Source: an uncultured Acidimicrobiaceae bacterium
Lineage (GTDB): Bacteria > Actinomycetota > Acidimicrobiia > Acidimicrobiales > Ilumatobacteraceae
NCBI GenBank assembly: GCA_903919455.1
Contig: CAIXIJ010000019.1
Span: 26,858-90,857 of the forward strand
DNA: 64,000 bases
Direction: 5' to 3'
Below the pieces are notes generated by a model that was not told the origin of the DNA, ran no database searches, and saw only the letters and a list, made by a program, of their open reading frames with translations. Position numbers and translations under genes: made by a program. Shown here piece after piece: positions 61,187 to 64,000 of this stretch (positions are counted from its first letter, which is position 1; each line of letters opens with the position of its first letter).

Positions 61187-62920
61187 TCAAGAGCCCGCGA
61201 CAGGACCAACCGCGTCGACTTCGCCGGTGGAGACGGCCGACTCGAACGAGGCAAGCGACACCGATGCCACCATCATCGGGATGATGGGCAGGGGCATGGT
61301 GAGGCGAGCCGATGCCTCGGGGAGATCCACCAATGCCATGGCAGCGGGAAGTTCCTCAGGTGTGGCCTCCACGATCGCGTTCGGCAGCCGTACCACTGCC
61401 GTGACTCCCGAACCGCCTGGCGTGGTGGTGAGCATCACATGCACGCCATGACGCGCCGCCAGGCGTGCCACCACCTGGAAGCCGAGCATTCGGGTGCTGT
61501 CGCGGTGGATGGATGGCACCTCGGTAAGCCGTTCGTTCGCCGCTGCCATGTCGTCCTCGGACATACCGGGTCCGTGGTCGTAGATGGCGAGGTGATGACC
61601 ATCGCGCACCGCACGGCCCACCACCGTCACATCGGTGGAGGCCGGCGAGAAACTGGTGGCGTTCTCCAACAACTCGGCCAACAGATGAGAGATCTCGGCC
61701 GCCACCGCTCCGCTGACAGCGACATCGCCAACGTCGCCAATCTCCACCTGTCCGTAGTTCTCCACGCCCGACAGCGCTGATCGGACCACATCCTCCAGCG
61801 GCACCGCCGGCGCTGGCACGCGCGTCGGTTCCACTCCAGCCAGCACCACCAACGATTGGGCATTGCGGCGCATGCGCGTCGTGAGGTGGTCGATTCGGAA
61901 CAGATGGTCGAGCATCTTCGGATCACTCTCGTTCAGCTCCAGCGCAGTGACCAGACCCAGCGTTCGACCGAGGAGGTCGTCGTTGCGGGTAGCGATGTTC
62001 ACGAGGTTCTCCGACACGACGCGTCGGGACCGCTCCTGCTCTGCTGCCAGGCCGACCGCTGCGTTCTGCACCGAATTGAACCCGGCGGCGAGGTCGGCGA
62101 GCTCGTCGTCGCTGTCCACCTCGAAGGGTCGCAAGTACGAAACATCGCCTTCGGCAGGAAGGTCCGCCATTGCTTCCACAGCTCGAGGGAGTTCGATGTT
62201 CGCCACAGAGGATGCCTGCGCTGCAAGCGACCGGATCGGGCGAATGATGGACCTGCGGAGCCGCACCGACATCAGCAAGGTGGAGAGCACCAACAATGCC
62301 GCGCCCGCACCGCCGAACAGCGACACCGTTGCGATGAAATCGTCGGTCTGCGCCTCACGAGCGAGTACTTCGGTCTGCGCCCAGTGCAGCGCCTGCTGAG
62401 CGCCAAACTGCTGGAGGTGGTACTGCGGTTCGAGACTGCGTACCGCTGCTATCACCGTGGCACCATCGCCGCGTTGGACTGCAGGCACAACAGCGCGGCG
62501 CACCGAAGCGAAGAACTGCTCGCCGGCGGCACGGCCGGCGATGTCGAAAGCGACAGCAGCCTCCGGGTCGAGCGCCACCTTCGACCAACGATCCATCGCG
62601 GTTCCGAACTCCTGCTCAGCCCGTGCCAGGTTGCGCAGGTGCGCGGCCATCGCGGACTGACCGGCAGGAGACGACACGTCCGGCGATGAGGCGAGTACCG
62701 CCACCGCGTTCACCTCGGCCCACGCCCCGAGCAGGCTCGCAGGCGGCGGCAGCGTGTCGGCTCGGAGATCCTGCGCGACCTTCAGCGCCTGGTATTGCTC
62801 GCCTCGCACACTGGCTCGTTGCAGCGCCAGGAATCCGAGACCGCCGCACGCGACGAGCGCCAGCAGGGGCACTGCGATGAGCAGGTTCACCCTGCCCCCG
62901 ATCTTCAGCTTCCGACGCAT
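61187..62920 (-). CDS. Membrane sensor histidine kinase (NIT-like sensor, CvnA-like)
   Basis: A 577-aa kinase. Two membrane helices (about 12-33 and 202-224) flank an extracellular four-helix-type sensor domain of about 165 residues, resembling the nitrate/nitrite sensing group. After a HAMP-like region comes the dimerisation part with LDHLFRIDHLTTRMRRNAQS and the ATPase with LAELLENATSFSP, YDHGPGMSEDD and GFQVVARLAARHG. It resembles CvnA of actinobacterial conservons, but roadblock, DUF742 and GTPase genes are not beside it. GGAAAGGG lies before ATG 62920. Confidence 0.83.
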   Translation of the reverse strand: MRRKLKIGGRVNLLIAVPLLALVACGGLGFLALQRASVRGEQYQALKVAQDLRADTLPPPASLLGAWAEVNAVAVLASSPDVSSPAGQSAMAAHLRNLARAEQEFGTAMDRWSKVALDPEAAVAFDIAGRAAGEQFFASVRRAVVPAVQRGDGATVIAAVRSLEPQYHLQQFGAQQALHWAQTEVLAREAQTDDFIATVSLFGGAGAALLVLSTLLMSVRLRRSIIRPIRSLAAQASSVANIELPRAVEAMADLPAEGDVSYLRPFEVDSDDELADLAAGFNSVQNAAVGLAAEQERSRRVVSENLVNIATRNDDLLGRTLGLVTALELNESDPKMLDHLFRIDHLTTRMRRNAQSLVVLAGVEPTRVPAPAVPLEDVVRSALSGVENYGQVEIGDVGDVAVSGAVAAEISHLLAELLENATSFSPASTDVTVVGRAVRDGHHLAIYDHGPGMSEDDMAAANERLTEVPSIHRDSTRMLGFQVVARLAARHGVHVMLTTTPGGSGVTAVVRLPNAIVEATPEELPAAMALVDLPEASARLTMPLPIIPMMVASVSLASFESAVSTGEVDAVGPVAGS

Positions 62921-63127
62921 TGCTCACCCTTTCCTGCGCGCAGCCCGCAACGAGGCCGTCCGTCCCGCGGAAAACCCGCCACAACTTCTTCGGCCCTGTG
63001 CGCGGGGCCTTGAGCGGTTGCCGGTCGCCGTCGCCGATCTTGAGAGTTCCTTGGACTTCCCCTCAAGATCCGCGCCGATTCAGCCGACCACTACAGGGAA
63101 CGCGCGCGACACAGGAGGCCAGCGGAA

Positions 63128-64000
63128 ATGCACCGCAGCGAGCTGCAGCACTACCCCGGGGACGAGCCCATCTGGGGTTTCATCGCACAGCTCGGAGCAG
63201 AGCGTTTCACCGGCCAGGCCGATGTGGGCTCGGCGACGCGGTTGCACCTGTTCGCCAGGGAAGGCCGCGTCTACGTTGCCGAGACCGACGGCACCGCGCC
63301 GCTCGGAACTCGCCTGGTCGACGCCGGAGCGCTGCACCAAGGCCAGCTGGAGCGAGGCCAGGTGCAATTGGGCAACGTGGTTTCGCTGGCGCGGCTCTTC
63401 CACCGCGAGCCCACCGCCGATCGAGACCTCGTGCAGGTGGCGCTTGCACAGTTGAACGGCAGTGTGCTGGAAGCATCTGCGAACGATCCAGTGGGCACTG
63501 TCACTCTCTTCCCGCTTCGACACCACGACAGCGGGGCCCATCTGTGGGACACCGACCTCCCGCCGCTGCGAGAGGTGGCCGATGACGACCCCGACGCAGT
63601 CGCATTGATCGACATCATGCGGCAGGCGGAAGAACCATCGATGGCGGAACTCGTGGAGCACGTCATCGGGCCAGCCGCCGCCACCAGCCTGGGGGCAGCG
63701 CCAGCGCTCGTGCTCCCCAAGCTCGGCACGGCCGGCACCCGCGTGGCCGCACCCACCACGGCCACCGCATCCGGCCTGGCCCAGTACACGCCATCGGCGC
63801 TGGAGACCATCGAACTTCCGAAACTGTCGGCCAAGCCGATGTCGATGGGCGAGATCACTGCAGCGCAAGCCGTTCTGCATGCCGCAACAGACGCCACCGC
63901 AGACAGCGTGGACCTCGGCAGCAACGTGATTCCCACCTTCGAGTCGATGCTGGACGCAACCCCCACATCCTGGCCCGCACCGGTGGAGCCGACCGAGCCG
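63128..64000 (+). CDS. DUF4388/PATAN-like domain protein, cut by the window end
   Basis: ATG 63128 has AGGAGG 9 nt upstream, and the frame stays open to base 64000 (291 codons). Residues 12-110 (EPIWGFIAQLGAERFTGQAD, then GRVYVAETDGTAPLGTRLVD, then DRDLVQVALAQLNGSVLEA) resemble DUF4388/PATAN domains found in signalling proteins with GTPase or receiver partners. The rest is Ala/Pro/Thr-rich and low in structure. It is divergent from the sensor kinase; the two may act together. Confidence 0.62.
   Translation, partial: MHRSELQHYPGDEPIWGFIAQLGAERFTGQADVGSATRLHLFAREGRVYVAETDGTAPLGTRLVDAGALHQGQLERGQVQLGNVVSLARLFHREPTADRDLVQVALAQLNGSVLEASANDPVGTVTLFPLRHHDSGAHLWDTDLPPLREVADDDPDAVALIDIMRQAEEPSMAELVEHVIGPAAATSLGAAPALVLPKLGTAGTRVAAPTTATASGLAQYTPSALETIELPKLSAKPMSMGEITAAQAVLHAATDATADSVDLGSNVIPTFESMLDATPTSWPAPVEPTEP

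Overview
The window is high-GC bacterial DNA, densely coded on both strands with frequent GTG starts. It suggests an actinobacterium, most likely of the Acidimicrobiia (Ilumatobacter-like) type. The support is an LLM-class (F420-type) oxidoreductase, a wax ester synthase/DGAT, a CvnA-like sensor kinase, many acyl-CoA enzymes, and a recurring promoter signature in which TANNNT lies 6-9 nt before a start codon (leaderless mRNAs). This taxonomic call is an inference; there is no rRNA or tRNA in the window.

Layout. 1-8.5 kb: a glyoxalase-like gene divergent from a MarR regulator, argJ, a large multicopper oxidase, crotonase-family enzymes, a serine hydrolase and rarD. 8.5-13.6 kb: a complete branched-chain amino acid type ABC operon (livG-livF-livH-livM-substrate-binding lipoprotein). 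13.6-18.7 kb: acyl-CoA dehydrogenase plus 2OG-Fe(II) oxygenase, then SDR, LLM oxidoreductase and an orphan larE. 18.7-23.5 kb: a response regulator with a degenerate HD-GYP-like output, an XRE regulator, a mycoredoxin-like protein, and a coupled minus-strand set (30-aa peptide, Tat-exported multicopper oxidase, membrane protein, signal peptidase). 24.1-27.9 kb: a probable DMSP locus, with a DmdA-like demethylase divergent from an AcuI-type acryloyl-CoA reductase across a perfect palindrome, followed by an FAD oxidoreductase. 28.1-31.8 kb: a three-gene coupled glycoside operon (GT4, alpha/alpha-barrel protein, GH130-like). 31.8-33.7 kb: ACT-domain malic enzyme and two very small genes.

33.73-39.09 kb is an integrated element of about 5.35 kb. 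It carries a tyrosine recombinase, a DUF433-type antitoxin with a PIN-like toxin, a secreted six-cysteine protein, a small membrane-anchored protein and two largely non-coding stretches. It sits in the 3' end of an acyl-CoA ligase gene. The original last 20 codons remain at the left junction, a diverged copy now completes the gene at the right junction, and near-identical tandem repeats lie just inside both ends.

39.0-53.3 kb is lipid and xenobiotic-type catabolism: ligases, P450, nitroreductase, crotonases, acyl-CoA dehydrogenases, SDR and hydrolases, partly in divergent leaderless pairs. Between the P450 and nitroreductase genes lie nested GAGTCG inverted repeats. 53.3-64 kb: a CheB-CheR-PAS fusion coupled to a hybrid histidine kinase, a Cas4/AddB-like Fe-S nuclease, PAP2 phosphatase, WS/DGAT, small unknown proteins, a sensor kinase, and the start of a DUF4388/PATAN-like protein cut by the window edge.
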